Source: Roseiarcus sp963820775
Lineage (GTDB): Bacteria > Pseudomonadota > Alphaproteobacteria > Rhizobiales > Beijerinckiaceae
Direction: 5' to 3'
DNA: 64,000 nucleotides
NCBI GenBank assembly: GCA_963820775.1
Contig: CAWGBF010000008.1
Location: 62,001 to 126,000 of the forward strand
This document shows positions 1-8,350 of the stretch, piece by piece. Within the stretch, counting starts at the first letter, position 1, and the number at the start of each line of letters is the position of its first letter. The notes beneath the pieces are model-generated. The model ran no database searches. It had not been told where the DNA came from and saw only the letters and a program-made list of their open reading frames with translations. Position numbers and translations under genes: made by a program.

Positions 1-1376
1 TGGTTCGGATCGACCGGATGGACGATGTAGGGCGTCACGGTGATCAAAAGCTCGGTCTCGTTGCGCTGATAGTCCCGCGAGCGAAACAGCGCGCCGAGCA
101 CCGGAAGGTTCATCAGCGCCGGAAAGCCGTTGATCGCTTGCTCTGTCTGCGTGCTGATGAGGCCGGCCGAGGCGACCGACCCGCCGGAAGGCAGCTCGAC
201 CGTCGTCGTGTTGCTGCGGGTCCGGAACCCGGGGATCGCGATCCCACTGAAGGTGACTTGTGTCGATGGGTCGATATCGGTGACTTCGGTTGCGATTCGC
301 AGTTGGATCCGTCCGGGGGACAAGACGACCGGGGTGAAATTGAGGGTCACGCCATAGGGCTGCTGGACGAATCCGTACTGGCAAACGGGATTGCACTGCA
401 CGCTATTGAGAATGGGAACCGTGCCGCCCGCCAGGAATTTCGCGGTTTCGCCGGACACTGCAGTCACCGTCGGCTCGGCCAGGGTGTGAGCGACCCCCTG
501 TCGCTCGAAGGCCTGCAGAGTCGCGCTGAAGCTCTGACCGCCCCTGACCCAGTTCAAAGTTCCTTCGGAAGCAGCGACGGCGCCGTTGATGGCGAACGGA
601 TTATCGAGCGTAAAGCTTCCGTTCGGACCGCCACCACTCATGTTGACGCCGAGCTGCTTGATGATCTCGCGCCGAATCTCGGCCACCGTGACACGCAGGC
701 TGACCTGGTCGGCCCCGCGGATCGTCAGCGAGTTGATCAGTTTGCCGCAGGCGCCGCCCGAGCTGCCGCTCGCGCCGCCCGACCCTCCGCCTGAGGCGCC
801 GCTCCCCCCGCCAGAAGAGGCAGAGACCACCGTCCCCGGTGATCCGTTGCAGGAGCTTGGAATGAAGTTCACAAACCCAGAGGCGATGTCGACGGCCTTC
901 TGCGCGTCGGCGGCGGAAGCGACTGAACCGGTAAGGATGACGGAGTCCTCGACCGTGCGGACAGTGATGTCATTTCCCGGAATCGCAGCGTTGAGGATGG
1001 CCGACAGTTCACTGGTAGACCGGCCTATGGAAACTGCAAATTTCGCTATTGTTCCACCGTCCCGCGCCAACGCGAGAATGGTGGTCTGGCCATTGGCGAC
1101 GCCGGAAATGTAGATCCGCTTCGCGGAGCGCACGATGGCGTTGGCGATCTTGGGATCGCCAACGTAGATCTCCCCCGCCTCCTCAGGCAAATTGACAATT
1201 CTGGATTCGCCGACGCCCAATTGCAGGCGCTGGGCCGCCGCATCGGAGGCGCCGGCCATCCGAACGGAACCGGCGCCGTCGGCGGCGCGAACGAGCGAAG
1301 CCGGCGCGACCGCGAGAAGCGCCGCCGCGACGCAAAGGATGATGTTCGGCCGTCTCTGAGTGCGATCGGACTTCAT
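1..1376 (-). CDS. cpaC: CpaC/RcpA-type pilus assembly secretin (partial, 3' end beyond the window)
   Basis: Outer-membrane secretin of the Tad/Flp pilus machine; it forms the pore through which the pilus leaves the cell. Reading inward from the ATG at 1376 there is a basic N-terminus and signal peptide (about residues 1-31), an N-terminal pilus-formation domain (about 50-118, with LPEEAGEIYVGDPKIANA), a BON-like domain (about 120-170) and then the secretin domain (from about 212), where TVAEIRREIIKQLGV, EPTVTAVSGETAKFLAGG and the closing ETELLITVTPYIVHP are typical. The frame stays open to base 1, so the last residues are missing. Odd: a Gly/Ser-rich linker (about 188-209) flanked by Cys176 and Cys210 separates the BON and secretin parts. 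It lies 49 bp downstream of cpaB. Confidence 0.93.
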   Translation of the reverse strand, partial: MKSDRTQRRPNIILCVAAALLAVAPASLVRAADGAGSVRMAGASDAAAQRLQLGVGESRIVNLPEEAGEIYVGDPKIANAIVRSAKRIYISGVANGQTTILALARDGGTIAKFAVSIGRSTSELSAILNAAIPGNDITVRTVEDSVILTGSVASAADAQKAVDIASGFVNFIPSSCNGSPGTVVSASSGGGSGASGGGSGGASGSSGGACGKLINSLTIRGADQVSLRVTVAEIRREIIKQLGVNMSGGGPNGSFTLDNPFAINGAVAASEGTLNWVRGGQSFSATLQAFERQGVAHTLAEPTVTAVSGETAKFLAGGTVPILNSVQCNPVCQYGFVQQPYGVTLNFTPVVLSPGRIQLRIATEVTDIDPSTQVTFSGIAIPGFRTRSNTTTVELPSGGSVASAGLISTQTEQAINGFPALMNLPVLGALFRSRDYQRNETELLITVTPYIVHPVDPN

Positions 1377-1425
1377 GCTCCGGCTCCGGCTCTGGAGAAC
1401 AAGCGACAAAGGAAAACTAGGCGAA

Positions 1426-2217
1426 TCACCGCGTGGCCTGCTGGGGGGCGCCATAGCGGACGACCGTCAATGCGTTATCGGCGCTGACAACGGTCTGCGC
1501 CGGCCCGCCGCTATCAACGAGACTGCGGAGAACGAGGTGAAGGTTCGAATTGCCGGCATGCTGAGCAAGGATAATGAGATTGACTTGGTCGGGGTCGAGC
1601 TCGAGCGTCGCGTTGGCCCCGGTCACGACCTTCTTGCCATTTTGCTCTTCCACGTTCTGGCCGATGGCGAGGACGCGCACATTGGAGAGGATCGGCTGCG
1701 CCGTCATGACTTCGACCCCTCGGGCCTTGGTGGATTCCTCGTCGCGCGCAAGACGGACGACGTCGACGCGGTCATTGGGGAGAATGAATCCGCCGGCCGT
1801 CGAATTCCCCTCATTATCGATCTTGATCGCGACCGCGCGCTTTCCGCTCGGCAGTATCGCCGACATGAACCCGCCCTCCCCGGCCTTCACCAGCTTGTCA
1901 TGCCGGATCGGCTCGCCGCGGAGGAAGGCCACGCGCGTCATCGAGCCTTCTATGTCCTTCATCGCGTCGGGTTTTCCCGATTTCGTGATCATGAGTTCGG
2001 AGACGGCGCCCTTTGGCCACGATTGCCAGGCGATCGCGCCCTCATTGACCACCGTGCCCATCGGCAGGTCCTGCCCGGCCACCAGCACCTGCTCGACATC
2101 GAGCTTTGGAGCTTCAGCGGCGGGGCTCGGCGCGGCACTCGGCGCTCGTAAGAATATGTATGTCGCGCCGAACGCCAGAATCGCGATCGCCCCCACGATG
2201 ATCAGCTTCCGATTCAT
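1426..2217 (-). CDS. cpaB: CpaB/RcpC-type Flp pilus assembly protein
   Basis: Periplasmic partner of the CpaC secretin in the Tad/Flp pilus apparatus. The 263-residue protein starts with one membrane segment (about 5-25, IIVGAIAILAFGATYIF) and an Ala/Pro-rich linker. An SAF-like domain follows (VLVAGQDLPMGTVV, about 45-110), then a CpaB-specific region containing LPSGKRAVAIKIDNE and the characteristic GGFILPNDRVDVV. The C-terminal half (ATLELDPDQVNLIILAQHAG) also fits the family. Length is normal. It sits between cpaA (upstream, same strand) and cpaC, so the three form one pilus gene group. Confidence 0.93.
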   Translation of the reverse strand: MNRKLIIVGAIAILAFGATYIFLRAPSAAPSPAAEAPKLDVEQVLVAGQDLPMGTVVNEGAIAWQSWPKGAVSELMITKSGKPDAMKDIEGSMTRVAFLRGEPIRHDKLVKAGEGGFMSAILPSGKRAVAIKIDNEGNSTAGGFILPNDRVDVVRLARDEESTKARGVEVMTAQPILSNVRVLAIGQNVEEQNGKKVVTGANATLELDPDQVNLIILAQHAGNSNLHLVLRSLVDSGGPAQTVVSADNALTVVRYGAPQQATR

Positions 2218-2691
2218 GAATCACGGCCCTCGCGCGCTGACCCGCCACCTGCACGATTTAGACATTGTAATCGTCAAGGTACGGTTAATTTAAAGTATCG
2301 AATTGTATCCCAGACCTGCGGCAAGCCTGCTCATCAAAGACAAATCTTTGGTTAAATTCCGTTTCTGCCATGATATTCCCAAGAGATAGGCGTAACAACT
2401 TTCGTTACCTAGAGTCTTGACTGAAGAATAACTGCAAATAGTTTGATCAGGCTTCCACAACTGCGCGCCGAGTTCTTGGATGGGCGCGCATCGATTCCTC
2501 AAGACGAATATTGCCCGTCCACCAAGGAATGACCGAACGCGGGCGCCAAGCGATCGTGGATCACTCGTCGATGGTCGATGAAACGATGGATGCGCGCGTC
2601 GCTGCAGCCGACGGCGCCGTCGGGCGATGAATCCCCCTCGCCGGCAAGCCGTGCAGCTCGGAGGCCGGTTGATGTCTAAGATGACGTTGGC
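2218..2691. other. 474-bp intergenic gap between cpaA and cpaB
   Basis: No convincing gene. The stretch, especially about 2270-2470, is clearly AT-richer than its surroundings. On the minus strand it contains a TTAACC half-site near 2280-2290, resembling half of a CtrA box, and a TTGAC sequence just downstream of it. A promoter for cpaBC is plausible. No Flp pilin precursor (about 55-60 residues with a GATAIEYG-like stretch) was found here or upstream of cpaA. Confidence 0.4.
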
Positions 2692-3204
2692 TTAGGCGAT
2701 CGCCGCCCAGATGGATGAGTTCGGATATTGCATCAACCCCGCCGCCGCCAACGCAATTCCGTAAGGCACGCCCGCGTTGGCATTGTGCAATCGCGCAAGC
2801 CAGTTGATACGGCCAAAGACGGTTGGCAGAGGCGCCGTGCGCGCGCCTAAAAGGATCAGCGTGAGAATTCCGCCAAAGAGGGCCGCAGCGAGGCCATAGT
2901 CGAGGATCGCCGTCCAGCCCAGCCACGCGGCCGTAGCCGCCGCCAGCTTGGCGTCGCCGCCGCCGATCCAGCCGAGATTGAACATAACGAATGCAGCCAT
3001 TAGAATCGCCAAGGCGCATGAAATATTGAGAAGAATATCAACAGCCGAAACGCCCAGCAGCACCGCGAAAACCAAGTAGCCGAGCGCGAGCAGCGCGCAC
3101 AGACGATTTGGTATTGTGAAGGTCAATAAATCCATGGACGCTGAAAGCGCCATGAGAGTCGGAAAGAAGGCCAGGACCGAAAGATGGAGGAGAGTCGAAG
3201 CCAT
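2692..3204 (-). CDS. cpaA: Prepilin peptidase CpaA/TadV
   Basis: Inner-membrane aspartyl protease that cleaves the leader of Flp-type prepilins. The 170-residue sequence is almost all membrane segments. The two catalytic aspartate contexts of the type IV leader peptidase (A24) family are present: Asp in SMDLLTFTIPNRL near residue 25, and Asp in the GWIGGGDAKLAAA motif near residue 84. The short form, without the methyltransferase domain of PilD, is typical of TadV/CpaA. It is the first gene of the minus-strand pilus group and is followed by an unusually long gap before cpaB. Confidence 0.93.
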   Translation of the reverse strand: MASTLLHLSVLAFFPTLMALSASMDLLTFTIPNRLCALLALGYLVFAVLLGVSAVDILLNISCALAILMAAFVMFNLGWIGGGDAKLAAATAAWLGWTAILDYGLAAALFGGILTLILLGARTAPLPTVFGRINWLARLHNANAGVPYGIALAAAGLMQYPNSSIWAAIA

Positions 3205-3564
3205 TGTTTTATTCAGCGGCCAAGTTCTTCACGGAACTGAACATTATTTGCCCCTACTCCGAACCCACGGCGGCGAGTCGTTATCCATGCCGCCGACACA
3301 GACCGAAAAGTAGGCTTGGCGGCTTTCGCCGTCGTTAATTTGAAGGATTTCAGCTGATGCGCGCAGCCGAAGTTGGGCGTCTGGTTAAGCGACAAATAAA
3401 GGAGAACGGAGCGTCGTGAGCACCCATTTGAAGCAAATTTGACTCGATGGAACGCCGAACCTTTGTTCCTCGGCAAGGAGGACGGGTCTTGTTATTCTCA
3501 TGAACAATATCCTTGCGCTCGCTTCCTGCGCTTCGACGCCCGGAGCGAGCGTCGGATGCAGCGG
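3205..3564. other. 360-bp intergenic gap upstream of cpaA
   Basis: Open frames here (for example minus 3213-3476) have no recognisable product. Read on the minus strand, upstream of cpaA, there are two TTAAC sequences (near 3330 and 3385-3395). They could be CtrA-like half-sites or promoter elements, but their spacing does not make a full TTAA-N7-TTAA box. Nothing else is seen. Confidence 0.35.
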
Positions 3565-3912
3565 TTAAGGCGCGAGATCGAGCCAGGCGCCGTCCACGCC
3601 AGTCTCGACCTCAACGATCCAAAGGTCTGGGTCGAACGCAACTTCGCGTTTGAGTCGCTCCTCAGCCTCGTCGGAATTGATGTGTGGCTGCTGATGCGCG
3701 CGAGCGAAGATTCGGTCGACGCCGCGCGGCGCGTCCGCCACGAGGGACTGCGGCGCAGGTCCATAGAGCGTCGCGCGCCCGTTCAAGTGATCGACCTTGA
3801 CAAAAATGGCGCCGGCCTCCGCGGCGCCTCGCCGGCGCAGGACCGCGCTGACCCCTTCGACTCCGCATCGACGCAAATAGGCGGCGACCCAGATGTCGGA
3901 ACGCAAGCGCAA
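3565..3912 (-). CDS. DUF1491 family protein
   Basis: A 115-residue cytosolic protein of a family of unknown function widespread in Rhizobiales. The N-terminal signature MRLRSDIWVAAYLRRC, RRRGAAEAGAIFVKVD and LYGPAPQS match the family, as does the acidic middle EAEERLKREVAFDPDLWIVEVE. It starts 5 bp after the stop of the peptidoglycan-binding protein gene, so the two are probably one operon. No catalytic motif can be named; its function is unknown. Confidence 0.85.
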   Translation of the reverse strand: MRLRSDIWVAAYLRRCGVEGVSAVLRRRGAAEAGAIFVKVDHLNGRATLYGPAPQSLVADAPRGVDRIFARAHQQPHINSDEAEERLKREVAFDPDLWIVEVETGVDGAWLDLAP

Positions 3913-3917
3913 CGGGT

Positions 3918-4535
3918 CTAGTGTCCCCCTCCGCGCGCGGCGAGCGTCAGCTGCTTGACAAGTCGCTCATTGAGCTCAGTTGCGGGAGGCAGGCCATGCG
4001 CGCGCTCGAATTCTCGCAGTGCTTGCTGCGTGGCGGCCCCCTCCATCCCGTCCGGTTTGACCGCGTAACCCAGCTTGGCCAAGGCGGTTTGGGCGGCCAA
4101 AATCAGCCGAGAGTCGCTGTGGGTCTCTTCGGCCAACAGGTTGGCGATCGGATCGGACGATGAGGTCGAGCTCCCTGCGGCCTCAGCCGGCCGGGCCGGC
4201 GGAAGAGCCTTGGGGGATTGCGCCGGCGGGGCGTTGTCTTCCGTGCTGACTGGCCTTTGCGGAGCCGCCGGCGCGGGCGCCGCCGCGGGAGCGGCCGGAG
4301 GGCGCGGCGGCGCGAATCCGAACAACGGGGCGGGATGGCGCTCGCGCTGCAAGAGAAGCGCGTTGACGCCAATGCCGATTAGAGCGACCGACATGGCCGC
4401 TCCGAGATAATACCGCAAATGCGCGACCTTCACGCGCCCGGCGATCCTTCGGCTCAGCGCTTCTTGAGCTGAACGCTGGATAGGCCCTCGGAGTTGGCCA
4501 ACATTATCTCTTATGCGTGCAAGAGCTAAATCCAA
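3918..4535 (-). CDS. Single-pass membrane protein with peptidoglycan-binding domain
   Basis: 205 residues: a short basic cytoplasmic part, one membrane segment (about 43-63, YYLGAAMSVALIGIGVNALLL), a long Pro/Ala-rich spacer (about 70-125) suited to crossing the periplasm, and a C-terminal peptidoglycan-binding domain (about 138-200: LILAAQTALAKLGYAVKPDG, GAATQQALREFERAHGLP). It is likely anchored in the inner membrane and reaches the cell wall; no catalytic domain is present. It lies upstream of the DUF1491 gene and is divergent from sufE. Confidence 0.85.
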   Translation of the reverse strand: MDLALARIRDNVGQLRGPIQRSAQEALSRRIAGRVKVAHLRYYLGAAMSVALIGIGVNALLLQRERHPAPLFGFAPPRPPAAPAAAPAPAAPQRPVSTEDNAPPAQSPKALPPARPAEAAGSSTSSSDPIANLLAEETHSDSRLILAAQTALAKLGYAVKPDGMEGAATQQALREFERAHGLPPATELNERLVKQLTLAARGGGH

Positions 4536-4613
4536 GTCATTTCTCCTAAGACTGCGGCGCCGTCACTTGCAAGCGCTCGGCGTCGCGCTTTTCCTTAAAT
4601 TCGCAGCGGCCGA

Positions 4614-4628
4614 TTAAATCCATCTTAA
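4614..4628. promoter_or_regulatory. Candidate CtrA box (TTAA-N7-TTAA)
   Basis: The sequence TTAAATCCATCTTAA matches the CtrA full-site pattern TTAA-N7-TTAA exactly, but lacks the extended TTAACC at either half. It sits in the 308-bp gap (4536-4843) between the divergent peptidoglycan-binding protein gene and sufE, about 80 bp upstream of the former. No other signal is seen in the gap. A chance match is possible in this locally AT-rich stretch. Confidence 0.4.
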
Positions 4629-4843
4629 GTCTAGACTCAGGCCACACCGTTGAATACGCTTCGATCCGACCGGGCTTCGGCTATGGTTTATGCTTTATTG
4701 CGGCGGTTGGTCCGAATCGGAATGACGTAAGGATCGCGGTATTTCGACCAGCCGATGACTTTCGGATAACTTTCGCCTGCCTATCGTTCCCCAACATTTG
4801 GCGCTGGTTCCCGGACGCCCATATAAGAGCGCTGGACGACCCA

Positions 4844-5293
4844 ATGAGACTGGCGCATCCCTTGTCGGCGATTGACACCATACGCGAAGATTTTGCCTCT
4901 CTCGACGACTGGGAGGATCGATATCGTTATGTCCTCGAATTGGGTCATACGCTCGAGCCCTTGAGCGAGGAAGCCCACAACAGCGCCAACAAAGTGCGGG
5001 GCTGCGTCAGCCAGGTTTGGTTGGAATGCGCGCCGAACCCGAACGCCGAAGGCGAAACGGTCTTGCACTACCGCGGCGACAGCAACTCGCACCTCGTACG
5101 GGGACTGATCGCCATTGCGATCGCGCTTTTTTCCGATCGCACGCCGGAGCAGATCCTTGCTGTGGATGCGGTCGCCGCCTTTCGCGCGCTCGGCCTTGAG
5201 CAACATCTGACCCCTCAGCGCTCGAATGGTGTGCGCGCGATGATCGAGCGCATTCGAACGGATGCGGCGGGGCTCAGACTGGCTGCGCTCTAA
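4844..5293 (+). CDS. sufE: SufE family cysteine desulfuration protein
   Basis: Sulfur-acceptor protein that takes persulfide sulfur from the SufS cysteine desulfurase for iron-sulfur cluster assembly. The 149-residue protein has the family's core. The acceptor Cys54 lies in NKVRGCVSQVWL, preceded by the DDWEDRYRYVLELG segment and followed by GLIAIAIALFSDRTPEQILA and LEQHLTPQRSNGVRAM. Length is normal. The rest of the suf operon is not in the window, so it is transcribed alone here, divergent from the peptidoglycan-binding protein gene. Confidence 0.93.
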   Translation: MRLAHPLSAIDTIREDFASLDDWEDRYRYVLELGHTLEPLSEEAHNSANKVRGCVSQVWLECAPNPNAEGETVLHYRGDSNSHLVRGLIAIAIALFSDRTPEQILAVDAVAAFRALGLEQHLTPQRSNGVRAMIERIRTDAAGLRLAAL

Positions 5294-5497
5294 TACTGAT
5301 ATTGTTCCGTCGTCGCCTTGGCCTGTCATGGCGCCCTTGCAGTTGCAGCCCGGAGGCACTGCGCTTCTGCGCCGAAACCTGGATCAGCGCCCCGAAAGCT
5401 TGCAAATTCACCAAGACCGCTGCGTAACCGTCAACATTTCATTAATCCCATTGGCGGAGATTGGAACAAACGCTTCGTTAGCCGCGGATGTTAATCG

Positions 5498-6337
5498 ATG
5501 AGTAAATCCGAAGGTTCGAACCCGAGCCTGAAGCCGCCGGCCAGCCCCTCGCGCGAACTCATTGTCATAAGTGAGCATCCGGAAACCAAGCCCGCGGCGC
5601 TGGCGACAGCGGCCGCGCATAGGCTTTTCCGGTCTCGATTCCCTTTGGCCGCCACAGCGGCGCTTGCGATCGTCGTCGCCGTCGCGGGCGCCTTGCTTTT
5701 GGAGGATCGGCAGCAGGCGAAGGCGCTGGCGGAACGAGCAAGCGAAACCGAGTCTTTGGCTCACACTCTTAAGTCGCTGAAGGTGCGGCTCGACGCGATC
5801 GATACGGCAAAGACCGATCTGGCCGATGTGCGTCAGTCGATCGACGAGGTCAGGTCGACCGTGGTTTCGACCCGGGAGTTTAATGGCGCTTTGGCCCAGC
5901 TCTCGCAACGGGTCGACAAGCTGGACCGCGAAGAGAGCGCGAAAGTCGACAAGCTTAATGAGCGCCTCGATCACGGGGCAGGCGCTTTGACGGCTGGGCT
6001 TTCCAGTCGCATTGACAAGCTCGAGCAGAAAATAGCCGCGCCGCCGCCGCCGGTCGCACAGGCTAAGCAACCCCCAACTCGGCCCAAATTCGCCAGTGTT
6101 TCGATGGACGCGACCGGTTCAGTCGAACGACCGCGACCTCTTCTGCGCGGGTATGTCGTGCTTGACGCTCGCGATGACGTCGCGCTGGTCAGCGGGCGCT
6201 ATGGCGAGCGCGAGGTCCGCCAGGGCGATTTTCTCCCTGGCGCGGGACGCGTGGAGCGTATCGAGCTCAGCGGCGAGGGATGGGTCGTCATGACCAGCGA
6301 AGGGCTTATCGCGTCGGCTGATCTTCCCCGCTACTGA
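5498..6337 (+). CDS. Membrane-anchored coiled-coil protein of unknown function
   Basis: 279 residues. A polar N-terminus is followed by one membrane segment (about 48-67, LAATAALAIVVAVAGALLL), a long heptad-rich coiled coil (about 70-175, for example LKSLKVRLDAIDTAK and LAQLSQRVDKLDREE), a Pro-rich hinge and a compact C-terminal domain (about 212-279: RGYVVLDARDDVALVSGRYG, GDFLPGAGRVERIE, EGWVVMTSEGLI). That C-terminal motif set recurs in rhizobial membrane proteins of unknown role. It resembles a periplasmic scaffold or adaptor, but no function can be assigned. It lies between sufE and fabA on the same strand. Confidence 0.75.
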   Translation: MSKSEGSNPSLKPPASPSRELIVISEHPETKPAALATAAAHRLFRSRFPLAATAALAIVVAVAGALLLEDRQQAKALAERASETESLAHTLKSLKVRLDAIDTAKTDLADVRQSIDEVRSTVVSTREFNGALAQLSQRVDKLDREESAKVDKLNERLDHGAGALTAGLSSRIDKLEQKIAAPPPPVAQAKQPPTRPKFASVSMDATGSVERPRPLLRGYVVLDARDDVALVSGRYGEREVRQGDFLPGAGRVERIELSGEGWVVMTSEGLIASADLPRY

Positions 6338-6518
6338 CCGCATTCATCGCGACGCCGGCCCCGAGCGACGCCGCCTTGCTTCGGTCGCCGCGAAAACGCT
6401 TGTCCTCCAGGGCGTTAACCTAACCCCAATTCCGACCGCTTTCGATGAGCGGGCGCGTGTGATACCACGCCCGCTTGAGGCTTCCGCGCGTGGCGCGGTC
6501 CAGGGACAGACCGCGGGC

Positions 6519-7043
6519 ATGGACGAACGGCGCACCAGTTTCAGTTATGAGGACCTCATTGCCTGCGGTCGCGGCGAGCTGTTCGGACCTGGCAACGCTC
6601 AACTGCCCTTGCCGCCGATGTTGATGTTCGACCGGATCAGCGAGATTTCCGAAGCTGGCGGCGCCAACGGCAAAGGAGAAGTGCGCGCGGAGCTCGACGT
6701 CAAGCCGGATCTTTGGTTCTTCAGTTGCCATTTCAAGAATGATCCGGTGATGCCGGGATGTCTTGGCCTGGACGCCCTTTGGCAATTGACCGGATTCTTT
6801 CTCGGTTGGCTCGGACTGCCCGGACGGGGCCGCGCGCTCGGCGTCGGGGAGGTGAAGTTCGCCGATCAGGTGCTCCCATCGATAAAAAAGGTCGTTTATG
6901 GCGTGGACGTGAAGCGCGTTTTCAAGGGCAAGCTGATCCTTGGCGTCGCTGACGGGTGGCTCGAAGGCGATGGCAGACGGATATATGAGGTCAAGGATAT
7001 CCGCGTCGGCTTGTTCAGTCCTGCGCCAGCAGCTGTGGCTTAA
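6519..7043 (+). CDS. fabA: 3-hydroxydecanoyl-ACP dehydratase/isomerase FabA
   Basis: Dehydrates beta-hydroxyacyl-ACP and isomerises trans-2- to cis-3-decenoyl-ACP, the branch point for unsaturated fatty acids. The start at 6519 (MDERRTSFSY) gives 174 residues and puts the catalytic pair at His71 and Asp85 within SCHFKNDPVMPGCLGLDALW, almost the E. coli numbering. The longer frame starting at 6459 adds 20 unconserved residues. It is followed by fabB after 39 bp and fabI, forming the alphaproteobacterial fabA-fabB-fabI group. A TTAACC half-site occurs upstream, near 6414. Confidence 0.96.
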   Translation: MDERRTSFSYEDLIACGRGELFGPGNAQLPLPPMLMFDRISEISEAGGANGKGEVRAELDVKPDLWFFSCHFKNDPVMPGCLGLDALWQLTGFFLGWLGLPGRGRALGVGEVKFADQVLPSIKKVVYGVDVKRVFKGKLILGVADGWLEGDGRRIYEVKDIRVGLFSPAPAAVA

Positions 7044-7082
7044 CCTCTCGAAGCTACGCAGGCTAGCAGTGGAGGCGCCAGA

Positions 7083-8306
7083 ATGAGACGCGTTGTCGTC
7101 ACCGGCATGGGCATCGTGTCCTCGATCGGCAACAACACGCAGGAAGTGACCGCCAGTCTTCACGACGGCAAGTCCGGGATCACGCGCGCCGATCGACTTG
7201 CCGAGCTCGGCTTCCGCTCGCAAGTCCAGGGCGCGCCGACGCTTCGCCCCGAAGAGGTGGTTGATCGACGGGCGATGCGCTTCCATGGCGGCGGAACAGC
7301 CTGGTGCCATGTCGCGATGGATCAGGCGATCGTGGAGAGCAGTCTTGCGCCCGACGAGATCTCGCACGAGCGCACCGGCGTCATCATGGGTTCGGGCGGT
7401 CCCTCAACGCGCGCCATCGTCGAGGCCGCCGACGTCGCCCGAACGAAAGGCCCCAGACGCGTTGGCCCATTCGCGGTGCCGAAATCCATGTCTTCGACAG
7501 CGTCGGCGACTCTATCGACCTGGTTTAAGATCAAGGGCGTCAGCTATTCGATTTCCTCCGCATGCGCCACCTCCAATCATTGTATCGGCGCAGCGTATGA
7601 GCACATCCGGGCCGATCGACAGGATGTGATGTTCGCCGGGGGCTGCGAGGAGCTCGACTGGACGCTATCGGTGCTGTTCGACGCGATGGGGGCTCTCTCC
7701 TCCGCCTATAACGATACGCCGTCGCGCGCGTCGCGCGCCTATGACAAGAACCGGGACGGATTTGTCATTTCCGCCGGCGCAGGCGTGTTGGTGCTCGAAG
7801 AATACGAACGGGCGAAGAGCCGAGGCGCCAAGATTTACGGCGAGATCGCGGGCTACGGCGCGACATCGGACGGGCACGACATGGTCGCGCCCTCCGGCGA
7901 GGGCGCCGCGCGATGCATGCGCCAGGCTCTGGCGGGGGTCAAAGTCCCGATCGACTATATCAATCCTCATGCGACTTCGACCCCGATTGGCGATCTCAAG
8001 GAGATCGAGGCGGTGCGCGCGGTCTTCGGCTCAGGCGATAAGTGTCCGCCAATATCAGCGACCAAATCGCTAACCGGCCATTCTCAGGGCGCGACCGGCG
8101 CGCACGAGGCCATTTACTCATTGCTGATGATGCAGAACGGCTTCATCTGCGAGAGCGCGCATATCGATGAGCTTGACCCCGCTTTTTCGGATATGCCGAT
8201 CGTGCGCGCGCGCCGCGATAACGTAAGATTGAGAGCGGCGCTCTCGAATTCTTTCGGCTTTGGCGGGACAAACGCGACGCTCGTGTTCAAGCACGTGAAC
8301 GCTTGA
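7083..8306 (+). CDS. fabB: 3-oxoacyl-ACP synthase I FabB
   Basis: Condensing enzyme that elongates the cis-unsaturated acyl chains made by FabA. The full-length 407-residue thiolase-fold protein has nucleophile Cys161 (SISSACATSNHCIGAAY), His296 (INPHATSTPIGD) and His333 (SLTGHSQGATGAHE), plus the C-terminal SNSFGFGGTNATLVF. A GGAGG ribosome binding site lies about 6 bases before the ATG. Its position directly after fabA confirms FabB rather than FabF. Confidence 0.97.
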   Translation: MRRVVVTGMGIVSSIGNNTQEVTASLHDGKSGITRADRLAELGFRSQVQGAPTLRPEEVVDRRAMRFHGGGTAWCHVAMDQAIVESSLAPDEISHERTGVIMGSGGPSTRAIVEAADVARTKGPRRVGPFAVPKSMSSTASATLSTWFKIKGVSYSISSACATSNHCIGAAYEHIRADRQDVMFAGGCEELDWTLSVLFDAMGALSSAYNDTPSRASRAYDKNRDGFVISAGAGVLVLEEYERAKSRGAKIYGEIAGYGATSDGHDMVAPSGEGAARCMRQALAGVKVPIDYINPHATSTPIGDLKEIEAVRAVFGSGDKCPPISATKSLTGHSQGATGAHEAIYSLLMMQNGFICESAHIDELDPAFSDMPIVRARRDNVRLRAALSNSFGFGGTNATLVFKHVNA

Positions 8307-8350
8307 ACTCTAAACTTTCCGACACCTGACTTGATTGACGAGCGCGCCCC

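Noticed and set aside
3205..3564. Flp pilin gene upstream of cpaA
   Set aside because: Short frames here lack the Gly-Ala-Thr-Ala-Ile-Glu-Tyr-type cleavage region and hydrophobic helix of Flp pilins.
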